Shown here one piece after another: positions 1 through 8,859 of a DNA stretch of 64,000 nt. Within the stretch, counting starts at the first letter, position 1. Each line of letters starts with the position of its first letter. This stretch comes from JANYCO01 sp964437245 (GTDB lineage: Bacteria; Bacteroidota; Bacteroidia; Cytophagales; Cytophagaceae): the NCBI GenBank assembly GCA_964437245.1, contig CAYTGJ010000001.1, positions 25,698-89,697 of the forward strand, written 5' to 3'. The position numbers and the translations under genes are program-made. The notes beneath the pieces are model-generated. The model ran no database searches, was not told the DNA's origin, and was given only the letters and a program-made list of their open reading frames with translations.

Positions 1-297
1 ATAGAGAATATCCAGTTGCTGGAGGATACCGTTCTCTGGTCCATCTCATATGAAGAGCTTCAAAATCTGTTTGACAAACACCACGATATAGAACGGATGG
101 TCAGAATTATTTACGAGCGATCGTATATCCGTCTGGAAGAGCGGCTGATCCGGTTGCAGTTTACCACTGCCCGGGAACGTTATGAGCATATCCTGACCAC
201 CTCGGCACATCTTTTGAACCGTGTTTCACTCGGACATCTTGCTTCCTACCTGGGAATCAGCCAGGAAACACTTAGCAGAATACGGTCCCAGGCATAG
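1..297 (+). CDS. Crp/Fnr-family transcriptional regulator, C-terminal part (5' end outside window)
   Basis: The reading frame is open from base 1, so only the C-terminal half is present (98 residues). It covers the end of the cyclic-nucleotide-binding-like domain, the long dimerisation helix (about residues 25-55) and a winged helix-turn-helix whose recognition part reads LASYLGISQETLSRIR. That last motif is typical of the Bacteroidota Crp/Fnr group that regulates small stress and metabolic loci. The internal TTG at base 16 is not a likely start because the frame continues upstream. Two full-length paralogues lie at 10048 and 11677. Effector and targets cannot be told from the sequence. Confidence 0.85.
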   Translation: MENIQLLEDTVLWSISYEELQNLFDKHHDIERMVRIIYERSYIRLEERLIRLQFTTARERYEHILTTSAHLLNRVSLGHLASYLGISQETLSRIRSQA

Positions 298-370
298 ACG
301 TACGATTTTGACAAATGTCAAAACAGAAGTTGCGGGACTCTGGTACTTTTGGTCCATCAACAAACATAGA

Positions 371-793
371 ATGAACATGAACCAAAAACCATCCAATGCA
401 TTCATCGCCGCTTCCTGGGGAACCCTTATCACTGGAATAAGCGCTTTTATCATCGGCTTGTGGAATGCCGAAATGCAGCTTAATGAAAAAGGATATTATT
501 TTACCGTGTTAATGTACGGCTTGTTCTCCGCAGTTTCTCTTCAGAAAAGTGTCCGGGATCAGCTGGAAGGGATTCCCGTAACGAATATTTACTACGGGCT
601 GAGCTGGTTTTCAGCCTTGCTTTCGGTGACACTTCTGACCGTCGGGCTCTGGAATGCCAATACGCTAACACTAAGCGAAAAAGGGTTCTACAGTATGTCT
701 TTTGTACTAAGTCTTTTTGCAGCGATCGCTGTTCAGAAAAATACCCGTGACAGTCAGCCTAAACGAGGATATACTGGAAGAGAAGAACTTTGA
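371..793 (+). CDS. YiaA/YiaB-family inner membrane protein
   Basis: 140 residues with four predicted membrane helices arranged as two similar halves. Each half has a helix ending in GLWNA followed by a helix ending in a VQK/LQK-x-(V/T)RD motif. That duplicated two-helix layout is the yiaA/B domain seen in small bacterial inner membrane proteins of unknown function. The frame is open further upstream and overlaps the preceding Crp/Fnr gene, but the ATG at 371 (or 377) leaves a normal 73-base gap and starts just before the first helix, so it was chosen. A clear intrinsic terminator follows at 851. Often found next to Crp/Fnr-type regulators, as here, but the role is unknown. Confidence 0.8.
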   Translation: MNMNQKPSNAFIAASWGTLITGISAFIIGLWNAEMQLNEKGYYFTVLMYGLFSAVSLQKSVRDQLEGIPVTNIYYGLSWFSALLSVTLLTVGLWNANTLTLSEKGFYSMSFVLSLFAAIAVQKNTRDSQPKRGYTGREEL

Positions 794-850
794 TCCGTTC
801 TTCTGGGGAAGGGAGTGTGGAGAAAACAAATCAATAAGATCTTCCTTTTT

Positions 851-886
851 ACAAAAGCTTCGGATTACCGGGGCTTTTGTTTTTTA
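851..886 (+). terminator. Intrinsic terminator after the YiaA/B gene
   Basis: ACAAAAGC (851-858) pairs perfectly with GCTTTTGT (873-880). An inner CGG/CCG pair sits around an ATTA loop, and a T-run follows to about 885. It ends the transcription unit that starts at 371. Confidence 0.8.
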
Positions 887-1028
887 TGGAGGTGTTAGTG
901 ACACACAAAAGAAAGTACTATTTTTCTGAACGGGATAAAATCGGTTACTGGTTTTTCTGATAAAAAAATCGTATTTTTTATAGGCAGTATTTAATGCAGA
1001 CATAAAAACAAATCAAAATTACGGATAT

Positions 1029-1541
1029 ATGAATAAGAGTATATTATTTGAAGAAAGACAACGATTCAAGCAATGGTGGCTTTGGATTTTATTGCTGGGG
1101 ATAAACGGTCTGTTTATTTTCGGTGTTTTAAAACAGGTGGCAGGAGGGCAGCAGTTTGGCAATCAATCCATGGACAATACGGTATTATTGGTGGTAACCG
1201 GATTTACACTTCTTCTTACCGGCTTCTTCCTCAGCTCCCGGTTGGATACAAAGATCAGGGAAGACGGTATATATGTCCGTTTTACTCCTTTTCATTTTTC
1301 TTTCAAACATTATACCTGGGAGGAGCTTACAAAATCATATATCCGTCAGTATTCTGCTCTGTCGGAATATGGTGGCTGGGGGTTGAGAACAGGATTTTCC
1401 GGGAAAGGAATGGCCTATAATGTTTCCGGCGACAATGGTCTTCAACTGGAATTTACCAGTGGAAAGAAGTTACTTATTGGTACGAATAAACCGGATCAGT
1501 TAGCGGAGGTTTTGAGTAAAATGGGGCAGCTGAAATCTTAA
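1029..1541 (+). CDS. Hypothetical membrane protein (DUF6141-like)
   Basis: 170 residues. Two membrane helices lie at about residues 16-36 and 49-69. A soluble C-terminal domain of about 95 residues begins with DTKIREDGIYVRF and ends with a strand-rich stretch containing a KKLLIGTNKPDQLAEVL motif. This order (two helices, then a PH-like domain that ends with the phrase 'T.KP..L...L') matches the DUF6141-type family by general recognition only. ATG at 1029. It is followed after 12 bases by the DUF1801 gene, so the two are probably co-transcribed. Function unknown. Confidence 0.7.
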   Translation: MNKSILFEERQRFKQWWLWILLLGINGLFIFGVLKQVAGGQQFGNQSMDNTVLLVVTGFTLLLTGFFLSSRLDTKIREDGIYVRFTPFHFSFKHYTWEELTKSYIRQYSALSEYGGWGLRTGFSGKGMAYNVSGDNGLQLEFTSGKKLLIGTNKPDQLAEVLSKMGQLKS

Positions 1542-1553
1542 CAAACAAGAGGA

Positions 1554-1964
1554 ATGGCAAAGACAAAACTTTCCGATGGTGAGCAGGTAGCACAATACAT
1601 TCAAAAGCTGCCACCTGCGATTCAGCCGGCAGTAGAGTATTTACGAAAGTTCTTGTTGTCCATTGACCCGGAGATAGCAGAACAGATCAAATGGAATTCA
1701 CCGGCTTTTTATTATACTGGAGAGATGAAGGAATTTGATCCTAAAGAATATAAACGGGATATACTGGTGATGAATCTCCGGAAGGAGAAAATAATGTGTG
1801 TCCTGCCCACTGGTATGAACATAAAAAAGAACACGAAAATCCTGGAAGGAAATTATACAGATGGCAGAAGGATGATATACTTTGAGGATTTAGAGGACAT
1901 AAAACGTAAAGAACAACAATTAAAAGATACTATCCTGGAGTGGCTGGCTCTTGTAGATAAGTGA
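1554..1964 (+). CDS. DUF1801 domain-containing protein
   Basis: 136 residues. The core IKWNSPAFYYTGEM is the signature of the DUF1801 fold (a small alpha/beta protein of the YdhG/frataxin-like superfamily), and the flanking helices are as expected for the family. The segment after it (residues 75-95, ending in VLPTGMNI) is typical of the longer subgroup. A purine-rich AAGAGGA precedes the ATG. It is coupled to the membrane protein gene 12 bases upstream. A second, divergent DUF1801 protein is encoded at 21679. Biochemical role not established; some relatives are described as iron chaperones, which is not evidence for this one. Confidence 0.8.
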   Translation: MAKTKLSDGEQVAQYIQKLPPAIQPAVEYLRKFLLSIDPEIAEQIKWNSPAFYYTGEMKEFDPKEYKRDILVMNLRKEKIMCVLPTGMNIKKNTKILEGNYTDGRRMIYFEDLEDIKRKEQQLKDTILEWLALVDK

Positions 1965-2043
1965 AAGTTGAGTTAAAGTACAACTAAACAAAGTTCTCCG
2001 GAAAAGTAAAGTTGTTGAAGAGAACCTATTAATTCAATTGAAA

Positions 2044-2583
2044 ATGATCCATCCTGTTTTAGACGAAGCAGAGGAAGATGTACAACTATTAGTCCCTGAA
2101 AAAGGAAATCAGATAGTCATTCTTCATGCGGTATACCCTTTGTACTGCTGTCATTGCAACACTCAGTTGCCTGGCTTTTATGAATTGGAACAAAGTGACC
2201 GGACCTCAATTGCCGGAGTAGAACCTTGTTCTTGTGGTGCAGAAATCCGTTGTTTTTTTCCGGGTTATTCCGGTGAGGTACTTTCGGCAGAAACATATTT
2301 CGATAAGAAGCCGGTGGCCGTTTATAAAATGGATCTCGGAGTGCTGTATAAAACTAGAGAAGAAACCTGGAATCTGTTGAGAAAAGCATTAGGCTTTGAT
2401 GTTTATGAGCTTTACAGAGGAAAAACATTCCGTATGACCTCTCTTCTCCGGCATATAGAAACCCGGTATTCTATTGCCGTGACGGGCAGAAGGAAGTATA
2501 GTGCCGAAGAACTGAAATCAATGCCACTCCTGATCAACAGATGGCTTGAATTATTAGATCTCATCAAGGAAAGATCCTCCTGA
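2044..2583 (+). CDS. Hypothetical protein with N-terminal Cys cluster
   Basis: 179 residues, soluble, no signal peptide. Residues about 32-75 hold a possible zinc-binding site made of CCHC followed by PCSCGAEIRC. The C-terminal half is helical (HIETRYSIAVTGRRKYS and the helix after it). The reading frame also has a TTG six bases upstream, but ATG at 2044 is the natural start. No family recognised. It stands alone between the DUF1801 gene and a strong bidirectional terminator. Confidence 0.65.
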   Translation: MIHPVLDEAEEDVQLLVPEKGNQIVILHAVYPLYCCHCNTQLPGFYELEQSDRTSIAGVEPCSCGAEIRCFFPGYSGEVLSAETYFDKKPVAVYKMDLGVLYKTREETWNLLRKALGFDVYELYRGKTFRMTSLLRHIETRYSIAVTGRRKYSAEELKSMPLLINRWLELLDLIKERSS

Positions 2584-2613
2584 ATGGTTGTTTCAAGAAA
2601 GGTTCCTGATAGA

Positions 2614-2660
2614 AAAGACAGAACGGAGAGAAGGATAAGCCTTCTCTCCGTTCTGTCTTT
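2614..2660. terminator. Bidirectional intrinsic terminator, 21-bp perfect stem
   Basis: Arms 2614-2634 and 2640-2660 are perfectly complementary over 21 bp around a 5-base loop (ATAAG). The arms begin with AAAG and end with CTTT, so either strand could terminate here. It separates the convergent genes ending at 2583 (+) and 2680 (-). The stem is unusually long for an intrinsic terminator. Confidence 0.8.
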
Positions 2661-2679
2661 ACCGTTAAATTACCTGTTT

Positions 2680-3441
2680 TTATTTCTGCGTGATCGTATA
2701 CTCCAGCAGATAAGCTGGTCCGTCAAAACTATCGGGTCCTTTCGGTACTGTGTGCAGGCTTTGGTTCACAGAAATGATATACGTTGTTCCGTTTATACTG
2801 AGTTCCGTTGGTCTGTTTTTAACGAGTGGCGTTTTTCTGTTTAGAAGTACTTCGGTTTCTCCAACCGTTTCGGAAGCATTATCAGCAAGTTGTTTTTCTT
2901 TGGTTGTTTGCTGTAGGCTAATACCTTCTACAGGATTGGACAGCACAGGAGATTCTCCCCCGGAGGAAATAATATTCAAGACCGGTCTTTTTTTAGAGTC
3001 GGTTATTTGAATGGAATTAAAAATGGCTCCGGAAATAAATAACTCATCGAATGCTACTTTCAGAGATTCTTTGGGGGTGAAATTCACCTTGTGTGTTTCC
3101 GGCAGCCAGAAAGAAACTTCTGCTCCATTGGCAAACAATAGTTTGTTGTTGGAAAAAGATTTTACATTCGATTCAAACTCCACATGGTTTTCGGCCACCT
3201 GCTGGTTTATGACTACCTGTACCCTGTTGCGGGGAGAAACAGGCTCGGCTTCGGTTTTTACCCGCTCCTCTTTTTTGGGAGCTTTTAGGATGGACATGTT
3301 TTCCACGACATTTTTCGGAGCGATTTTTTTCAGCGCTTCATTTTCCGGGCCGGAGATCTCGCTGCTTTGGTTGTTTTCCTGGTTTTGTGTACAGGAAAAA
3401 GCGACCAACAGAATAAGGATAATTAAAGATATATTTTTCAT
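2680..3441 (-). CDS. Lipoprotein of unknown function
   Basis: 253 residues starting at the ATG at 3441; the frame is open further upstream but that part lacks a signal peptide. The N terminus is a lipoprotein signal (hydrophobic run ending LVAFSC, lipidated Cys at residue 17). A Gln/Asn/Ser-rich linker follows, and from about residue 75 a mostly beta domain. No known domain recognised. It lies 22 bases downstream of the metzincin lipoprotein gene on the same strand, so the two are probably one operon and may act together at the cell surface or in the periplasm. Confidence 0.75.
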   Translation of the reverse strand: MKNISLIILILLVAFSCTQNQENNQSSEISGPENEALKKIAPKNVVENMSILKAPKKEERVKTEAEPVSPRNRVQVVINQQVAENHVEFESNVKSFSNNKLLFANGAEVSFWLPETHKVNFTPKESLKVAFDELFISGAIFNSIQITDSKKRPVLNIISSGGESPVLSNPVEGISLQQTTKEKQLADNASETVGETEVLLNRKTPLVKNRPTELSINGTTYIISVNQSLHTVPKGPDSFDGPAYLLEYTITQK

Positions 3442-3463
3442 ATAGATTATTTTAGTAGGATAG

Positions 3464-5104
3464 TTAGTCATTAGATTCAGCACTTTTAGTAAAATCAAAC
3501 CGGATGGCTCCCCAGTTATTATGGTCTGTTAAGAGGGTGGCATTTGTGCCATCCAGATTCACAGAGACGGAATTATTTTGAATGTTACCGTCTCCGTTCC
3601 AGTCTATTCCCTCTCCGTCGCAAATCCCAATGGTCTCTATAAGCGCTGTTTCGTTCAGGTCGATAAAAAGACCGTGGGAATAATCAAAGACTCCATCCGG
3701 AGTGCGGTCACAGTTGGTATCTACTCCATTGAACTGATAGGGTTGTCCCCCGAAAGTATAATAAGACATAATACTTCTATGGTTGGGTTTTCTGGAATTA
3801 TCTTCATCGCCTCCATGTCGGAGATTTAAATTGTGTCCCAGCTCATGCATGAAGGTACCGGCAGACCTTGTGGGAGAAGCAAGAGAATTGTTTGTTAAGG
3901 TAACGAAAAAATCATTTCCAAAAATTTCTCCTCGTCCGGAAGAGCCTGGAGTATGCCCATGTGCATTGGCGAAAATGCAATAATGGAAGATAGGTCTTCT
4001 GGCTGGGACAAAGGAATTGCCTTTCAACGTGTAGAAATTAACGACCGTTTCACCTTCTTGCATCCCTACTGCAGCAGCATTGTCCATTCTTATATAATCG
4101 GAAAAAGGAAGTATCTGTCCGCCTCTTTGTTCGGAAGCAGGAATCGCAAAAGAATTTCCCTGAAGGTCCTGGAAAGTATTGTTCCCACGATCTATGTGGA
4201 TCTGTACGCCCTGGATCCCCAGCATAAGGTTGATGAATGGAGAATTCCGGAAAGCATCTTCTACAATAGCCCATGAATCAGTGTGCGGAATTTTATCTGG
4301 GGTTCCGTTTTTCCCATCCATGAAGTCCACTTCTACGAAAAGGTCGTATATATATTTATTCGCGCCCAGCTTGGGAAGATCACAATCAATACTGCCGTTG
4401 TTGTCGGCATCGTACCCGTTTTCTTCCCAGGTGTCCAGCAGACCGTCTCCGTCACTGTCCCATTGTGCTACCGCAGGAACTCTGAAAGGAAGGTTATTGG
4501 AAACTCTCAGGTCATTGTTGGTGACCGATACCGTCAGATTATCGCCTATTTTTGCCTTATAGCTGGTGAAGATCATCGCATAATGCTGTATCGGATATTT
4601 CAGTGTGGAGGGTTGGTGACCTGCGGAGTTGTACATCAGTACCCTCCAGAGAGACGAAGAATGGTCTACATTGTTTATTTTTATTTTTGCTCCTATATCC
4701 AGGTTAGGTCCCTGTACGAAAAGGATAAATCGTACACTGTCGGCCCCAGCCGTTTCTGTAAACATCGTAGATAAATGAGTAATGGAAGGATTCGGGAAAT
4801 TTCCCGCGGGAGTTACTGTAAAGGGAACAAGGCCTGAACTTTCGCTGCCTCTTTTTAATCCTACCTGGTAGACACCGCCTGGTACGTTTGGAACAGAGAA
4901 GTATCCTCCGCCAAAGAGCGCCCCCGGAAGCGTGAGCGGTTGTGGCTGGTCTGCGTTCCATAGAATCGTAGAGCCAAGGGAATTTCCGTTTATTTTTACA
5001 ATAGAATGCGGCGGGCCCGAATTAGGATCCAGACTCGTGATACTCGGTTTGCCACAGGCTCCTGCAAGGATAGCCAGAAGCAGAATAAAAGGTTTCATTT
5101 TCAT
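3464..5104 (-). CDS. IPT/TIG-domain lipoprotein with metzincin-type zinc protease domain
   Basis: 546 residues. A lipoprotein signal (LLLAILAGAC, Cys at residue 17) is followed by an IPT/TIG-like Ig domain (residues about 20-100) and a second beta domain. Next comes an Asp-rich, calcium-binding-like segment (DSDGDGLLDTWEENGYD, near residue 220). The protease domain has HELGHNLNLRH with the zinc ligands at about His420, His424 and His430 and the general base at Glu421. A downstream SIMSYY fits the metzincin Met-turn. The protein is therefore likely an active, lipid-anchored secreted metalloprotease. Substrate unknown. It is followed by the lipoprotein gene at 2680-3441. Confidence 0.85.
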   Translation of the reverse strand: MKMKPFILLLAILAGACGKPSITSLDPNSGPPHSIVKINGNSLGSTILWNADQPQPLTLPGALFGGGYFSVPNVPGGVYQVGLKRGSESSGLVPFTVTPAGNFPNPSITHLSTMFTETAGADSVRFILFVQGPNLDIGAKIKINNVDHSSSLWRVLMYNSAGHQPSTLKYPIQHYAMIFTSYKAKIGDNLTVSVTNNDLRVSNNLPFRVPAVAQWDSDGDGLLDTWEENGYDADNNGSIDCDLPKLGANKYIYDLFVEVDFMDGKNGTPDKIPHTDSWAIVEDAFRNSPFINLMLGIQGVQIHIDRGNNTFQDLQGNSFAIPASEQRGGQILPFSDYIRMDNAAAVGMQEGETVVNFYTLKGNSFVPARRPIFHYCIFANAHGHTPGSSGRGEIFGNDFFVTLTNNSLASPTRSAGTFMHELGHNLNLRHGGDEDNSRKPNHRSIMSYYTFGGQPYQFNGVDTNCDRTPDGVFDYSHGLFIDLNETALIETIGICDGEGIDWNGDGNIQNNSVSVNLDGTNATLLTDHNNWGAIRFDFTKSAESND

Positions 5105-5410
5105 AGGTTTTAAAAATAGAGTTATAGGTTAAAATCGTTCTTAAATAAAAAACACAAAAAGTATATTCGTTCAGTGAAAGTGCATATATACAGAAAAAGA
5201 ACATACCTCCTGTACGCTCAGGAACGTATTTTTAAGATCATATGAATCATTATTTTTCCTCATTAGGCCCTCTGTCAGAAGAATTGTACCCTCTTAAACT
5301 TCCGGAAAGCTTACTACTACGCCCGGTCCTTAATCTTTTCGGATTCAAATAGTAAACGGTTTTCACATGAAATAACCGATTCTAAAGGCCGTCTGCCCAA
5401 TCCTTTGTTT

Positions 5411-5441
5411 TTGAAAATATCAATCCGGATGCCTATCTTTG
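5411..5441 (+). promoter_or_regulatory. Bacteroidota-type promoter for the LamG gene
   Basis: TTG (5411-5413), 20 bases, then TATCTTTG (5434-5441), matching the TTG/TAnnTTTG pattern of Bacteroidota sigma-A promoters. The start codon follows 32 bases after the box. The rest of the 369-base divergent region (5105-5473) is AT-rich, and nothing else in it could be identified, including a promoter for the minus-strand gene. Confidence 0.65.
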
Positions 5442-5473
5442 TAATTCAAAACAACCACATTTTTTTATCGGCT

Positions 5474-7213
5474 ATGAAAAGAATAGTTATCTTATTAGGG
5501 ATATCCCTATGTGCATGTTTTTGCTTTGCGCAAACGGGTCCCGGATCAGGGCGTACACTGATGTTTTCCAATAATGCTACCTATAGGGTTAACATTCCTT
5601 CAGCAGGCTTTCCGTTGCATCCGGATAATAATCTCTCCGTGGAGGCCTGGATCTATCCTACCGGGTTGCCGGTGAATGGAGGAGGAGTGGTTTTCTCGAA
5701 ACATGAAACGGTAGGGAACAGAGAGTATTCTATGTTTCATATGACGAATGGACTTATACGATTTGATGTTTTCAATAACTCATCCACGGGTTATCATGCC
5801 TTATCTGCCTCTCCGGTTCCTTTGAATACATGGACGCACGTGGCCGGGACTTATTCTTATAGTACAGGCATTGCCAGGATCTATATAAACGGCGTTTTGA
5901 ACAGTTCGACGAACCTGGGAAATATTATCATCGCCACTACCAATGTAGACCCTCTGATCGGGGCTTATTGGCTGGCAGGTAATTCCAGGGGACATTTTCA
6001 AGGAATGATAGATGAAGTGAGAGTGTGGTATACTACAAGAACAGAAGCACAGATTCGTGATAATATGTGCCATACTCTTTCTGTTCCACAGGCTGGATTG
6101 GTAGCGTATTATCCTCTGGACGAACTTAGTGGCACAACAGTAATGGATCATTCCGGGAACGGAATGGACGGGACAATGGAAAATTTTCCAGTGCTTCAGA
6201 ATACGGACCGGTATTTTTCAGGAGCACCGATCGGAAATGCAAGCATCAATGTATATCAACCGCAACCAGCTTCCTGGACGGGATTAACGTACACCTTGAA
6301 CTCTGTTTCTCCATCTCCTGCAGCCCCCGTGGATGCCCGGTCGCTGACGGTAGATAATATCACCGGAACTCCTGACGGGATCCATATTTACAGGGTCAAT
6401 TCTGTTCCGAGTCAAACCGGGGGGCTGACCAATCCTTCCGGGATGGAGACGTATTTCGGTACGTTCATCGTCAATGAAAGTACCAAGGCTGTTGCCGTTG
6501 ATTACAGAGCGGTCTATGATTATACTCCCCTGGATGAACATTCCTGTGAATCCTCGTTTGCGTTATATACAAGGAATGATAACGCTGTTGCGGTATGGAA
6601 TGATCTGGGAGCTACCCTTGACATGGGAGCCAATACATTGATAAAAGAAAATAATACGATCCGGAGAGAATTTATTCTGGACCTGTGTATTCCCCTTCCG
6701 GTAGACGTCATAGACTATACGGTGGAGCTGAAAAATACAAACGAAGTGCATATTCGCTGGTATGTGCTCAAAGAGGAAAACAGTGCCGCTTATTATATCG
6801 AACGAAGCCGGGATGCCCTGGCGTTTGAGACCCTTGCCCGAATACCGAGTACGGGTTCGTTCGGTTATCAGTATGTTAATTTTCTGGAGGACCGCGGTGT
6901 TTATTATTACCGGCTCAGACAGGTAGACCTGGATGGGACCGTTCAGTTTTTCCCTCTTCGCTCCGTGGGGTATGAGAAAGATTTTTCTGTTTTTGTGTAT
7001 CCCAATCCTGCCGGAGAAACTCTTTTTGTTAAAACCGATTACGACGGGGAAATTACGGTAAGCCTCTTTGATGTTCAGGGGAAGCTCGTTCTGGAAGAGA
7101 TCCGTTTTCAACAAGCCCTGAGCCTGAACTTACATTCGCTTAGTGCCGGAATCTATTTTCTTAAAGTAAAGACCGGAAAAGAACAGCAGATCCGGAAAAT
7201 AGTGAAAAATTAA
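5474..7213 (+). CDS. LamG-domain secreted protein with T9SS type A sorting domain
   Basis: 579 residues from the ATG at 5474; the 23 codons in frame upstream are not signal-peptide-like and overlap the promoter. A signal peptide ends at CFAQ. Residues about 30-235 form a LamG/concanavalin-A-like domain, including WTHVAGTYSY and IDEVRVWYTTRTEAQI. The middle part has beta repeats. The last 75 residues are a type A T9SS sorting domain, beginning VYPNPAGETLFVK and ending IRKIVKN. The protein should be exported across the outer membrane and attached to the surface or released. Ligand unknown; LamG domains commonly bind glycans or proteins. Transcribed alone from the promoter at 5411. Confidence 0.85.
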   Translation: MKRIVILLGISLCACFCFAQTGPGSGRTLMFSNNATYRVNIPSAGFPLHPDNNLSVEAWIYPTGLPVNGGGVVFSKHETVGNREYSMFHMTNGLIRFDVFNNSSTGYHALSASPVPLNTWTHVAGTYSYSTGIARIYINGVLNSSTNLGNIIIATTNVDPLIGAYWLAGNSRGHFQGMIDEVRVWYTTRTEAQIRDNMCHTLSVPQAGLVAYYPLDELSGTTVMDHSGNGMDGTMENFPVLQNTDRYFSGAPIGNASINVYQPQPASWTGLTYTLNSVSPSPAAPVDARSLTVDNITGTPDGIHIYRVNSVPSQTGGLTNPSGMETYFGTFIVNESTKAVAVDYRAVYDYTPLDEHSCESSFALYTRNDNAVAVWNDLGATLDMGANTLIKENNTIRREFILDLCIPLPVDVIDYTVELKNTNEVHIRWYVLKEENSAAYYIERSRDALAFETLARIPSTGSFGYQYVNFLEDRGVYYYRLRQVDLDGTVQFFPLRSVGYEKDFSVFVYPNPAGETLFVKTDYDGEITVSLFDVQGKLVLEEIRFQQALSLNLHSLSAGIYFLKVKTGKEQQIRKIVKN

Positions 7214-7258
7214 TCAACGGAAGAGCAGTTCTATGTTGCTTACAGCCAGGTCGTGAGC

Positions 7259-7296
7259 GTCAGGAGCTTGCGGATGCTTTTCCGGACGCTCCTGAC
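7259..7296. terminator. Inverted repeat between convergent genes (possible terminator)
   Basis: GTCAGGAGC (7259-7267) pairs with GCTCCTGAC (7288-7296) over 9 bp with a 20-base loop. There is no good T-run on either side, so the terminator role is uncertain. It lies between genes ending at 7213 (+) and 7325 (-). Confidence 0.45.
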
Positions 7297-7324
7297 AAAC
7301 ATGCTAGGCCGTTCTTTAGCCCGG

Positions 7325-7696
7325 TTATTCAATAGTAAATTTCATTGTGGAAAGTGTACTGCTTTCTCTTGTTCGTACAGACAGTTCAAAGGAAATATAA
7401 TCGCCCGAAGCGGCATTCTGTTTTATGAACTGAAGAAGGTCAAATTCTTTCAGGCCGTTTTCGCCTACTATCTGTTGTGATTTTTTCACCTCGTCGCTGT
7501 GCAGGATCTTTACTTTTCCGCTGATGTATCGCCAGCCTTCCGGGAGGCGTATCTCCAATTTTCCTGTGGAGGTAAGACTTATTTTTTCAGTTACTTCTAT
7601 GCCGTTCAGGAAGATCTTAATCGTTTCAGGAGCTGCTGCGATGGTGATAAAACTCAGGCTCAGCAGGAGTATAAATGTTGAAATAGATCGCTTCAT
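7325..7696 (-). CDS. Hypothetical exported protein
   Basis: 123 residues with an N-terminal signal peptide (hydrophobic residues 8-20, likely cleavage near AAA). The mature part is about 100 residues, beta-rich, with KIFLNGIEV near its start. It has no cysteines and no recognised domain. The context (a secreted LamG protein on one side, an NlpC/P60 hydrolase on the other) fits a periplasmic or surface role, but nothing more can be said. Confidence 0.65.
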   Translation of the reverse strand: MKRSISTFILLLSLSFITIAAAPETIKIFLNGIEVTEKISLTSTGKLEIRLPEGWRYISGKVKILHSDEVKKSQQIVGENGLKEFDLLQFIKQNAASGDYISFELSVRTRESSTLSTMKFTIE

Positions 7697-7794
7697 TTTA
7701 ATTTAACAAGGGTTATAAATGAATAATTTTTTCTGGAAAAATCTAAAATAAAAAATAATCCGGAGATAGGAAACGATCTGCCCCGGGATTTTGC

Positions 7795-8367
7795 TTATTG
7801 AAGGCGGGTTCCGAATAAGAACCGTTCTCCCCAATAGTATGGATCGTCAATCCGGGAGATCACCACACCTTTTGCGGAAGAAGTATGAATAAATTCATTT
7901 TCGCCGAGATAAATTCCGGAATGGGTAATGAATTTAGGTGTTGTATAGGAATCGTAGAAAAATACAAGGTCTCCTTTTTGTAATTTTTCAGGTAAAGGAA
8001 CGATTTTTCCGTACCGGGCTTGTTCTTCTGCCGAATGTGGCAATTCTATATTGCAGGCCCGGTGCGCCATCATCACCAGTCCCGAACAGTCGATCCCTTT
8101 ATGCGAAGAACCTCCCATACAGGAAGGAGCTCCCAGAAAAGAAACGGCGGTTTCTACCGCTTTTTCCGGATTGTAATCGTCTTGAGGAACGGTTCGTTCA
8201 ATCCCATTTTTTCGGAAAAGTTCTAGTTTATGCACTACTTCCGGTTTGCTCTGACGATTCAATACTTTCAGAAAACGATCCTCGCTGGCACTTAACAGGA
8301 GTACCAGGATCAGCAGGGAGCATCCCAGGCCAAGCTTTAGTTTATCAGGAGGAGATTGGACTTTCAT
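7795..8367 (-). CDS. NlpC/P60-family cell-wall hydrolase
   Basis: 190 residues. An N-terminal hydrophobic segment (about residues 13-28) acts as membrane anchor or uncleaved signal. The NlpC/P60 domain spans about residues 68-190. The catalytic triad is visible: Cys94 in GIDCSGLVMM, His149 in THSGIYLG and His161 in FIHTSS. Members of this family cut peptide stems of peptidoglycan (gamma-D-Glu to diamino acid bonds). No cell-wall-binding domain is present, so the protein is a single-domain enzyme tethered at the membrane. Confidence 0.88.
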   Translation of the reverse strand: MKVQSPPDKLKLGLGCSLLILVLLLSASEDRFLKVLNRQSKPEVVHKLELFRKNGIERTVPQDDYNPEKAVETAVSFLGAPSCMGGSSHKGIDCSGLVMMAHRACNIELPHSAEEQARYGKIVPLPEKLQKGDLVFFYDSYTTPKFITHSGIYLGENEFIHTSSAKGVVISRIDDPYYWGERFLFGTRLQ

Positions 8368-8550
8368 ATTTTTAATAACGGAAAAAAGAAGATTTTGGTA
8401 TGTATTTCCTGTAGTATCCAGACAAGAAGCTACTTTTTGAGTCTGGGGTACTACAATTCAGGTGCCAAAATAATGCTTGGAGGAGTATCCAATACGAAGG
8501 GTTTTTATAAGGAAAAAAATCTTTTGCTCTGCCTGATTCAGGAGATACCG

Positions 8551-8859
8551 CTATTCAGGATTTTGAGGGTCTTCATAAAAAAGAAGACGGTTTCTGGTTT
8601 CTTTCAGCTCTTGTTGCAGAGCCTGTATCTTGCCGAGCAGTATAGTGATCGTATCAATGCCTTCCATATTGATGTTAAGGTCATAATGCAGCCGCATGAT
8701 GGATTCGATCTTCTTCAGGTGTAGGGCATTCAGGTATTGTTTTTTTTCAACGGTGATTACTTCGATCAGTCCAAACTCCTGAAGGGATAAGACAAAAGAA
8801 TCGTTTACTTCGTAAACCGAGCAGAATTGTTCGAGTGTAATAAGATTTTCAGTTTCCAT
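8551..8859 (-). CDS. cbpM: Chaperone modulator CbpM-like (MerR-type HTH)
   Basis: 102 residues. The N-terminal part (residues 5-60) is a MerR-like helix-turn-helix that begins LITLEQFCSVYEV, followed by a coiled C-terminal helix. This small protein is encoded directly downstream of a CbpA/DnaJ gene and overlaps it by 11 bases, the arrangement of cbpA-cbpM in other bacteria. There CbpM binds the J domain and blocks co-chaperone and DNA-binding activities. The call rests on size, fold pattern and position. Confidence 0.8.
   Translation of the reverse strand: METENLITLEQFCSVYEVNDSFVLSLQEFGLIEVITVEKKQYLNALHLKKIESIMRLHYDLNINMEGIDTITILLGKIQALQQELKETRNRLLFYEDPQNPE

Noticed and set aside
717..929. 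Small open frame overlapping the YiaA/B gene end and the terminator
   Set aside because: It runs through the terminator hairpin at 851-886 and has no family or start signal.
2584..3010. Plus-strand open frames opposite the lipoprotein gene
   Set aside because: They span the 21-bp terminator stem or lie antisense to the lipoprotein, with no domain.
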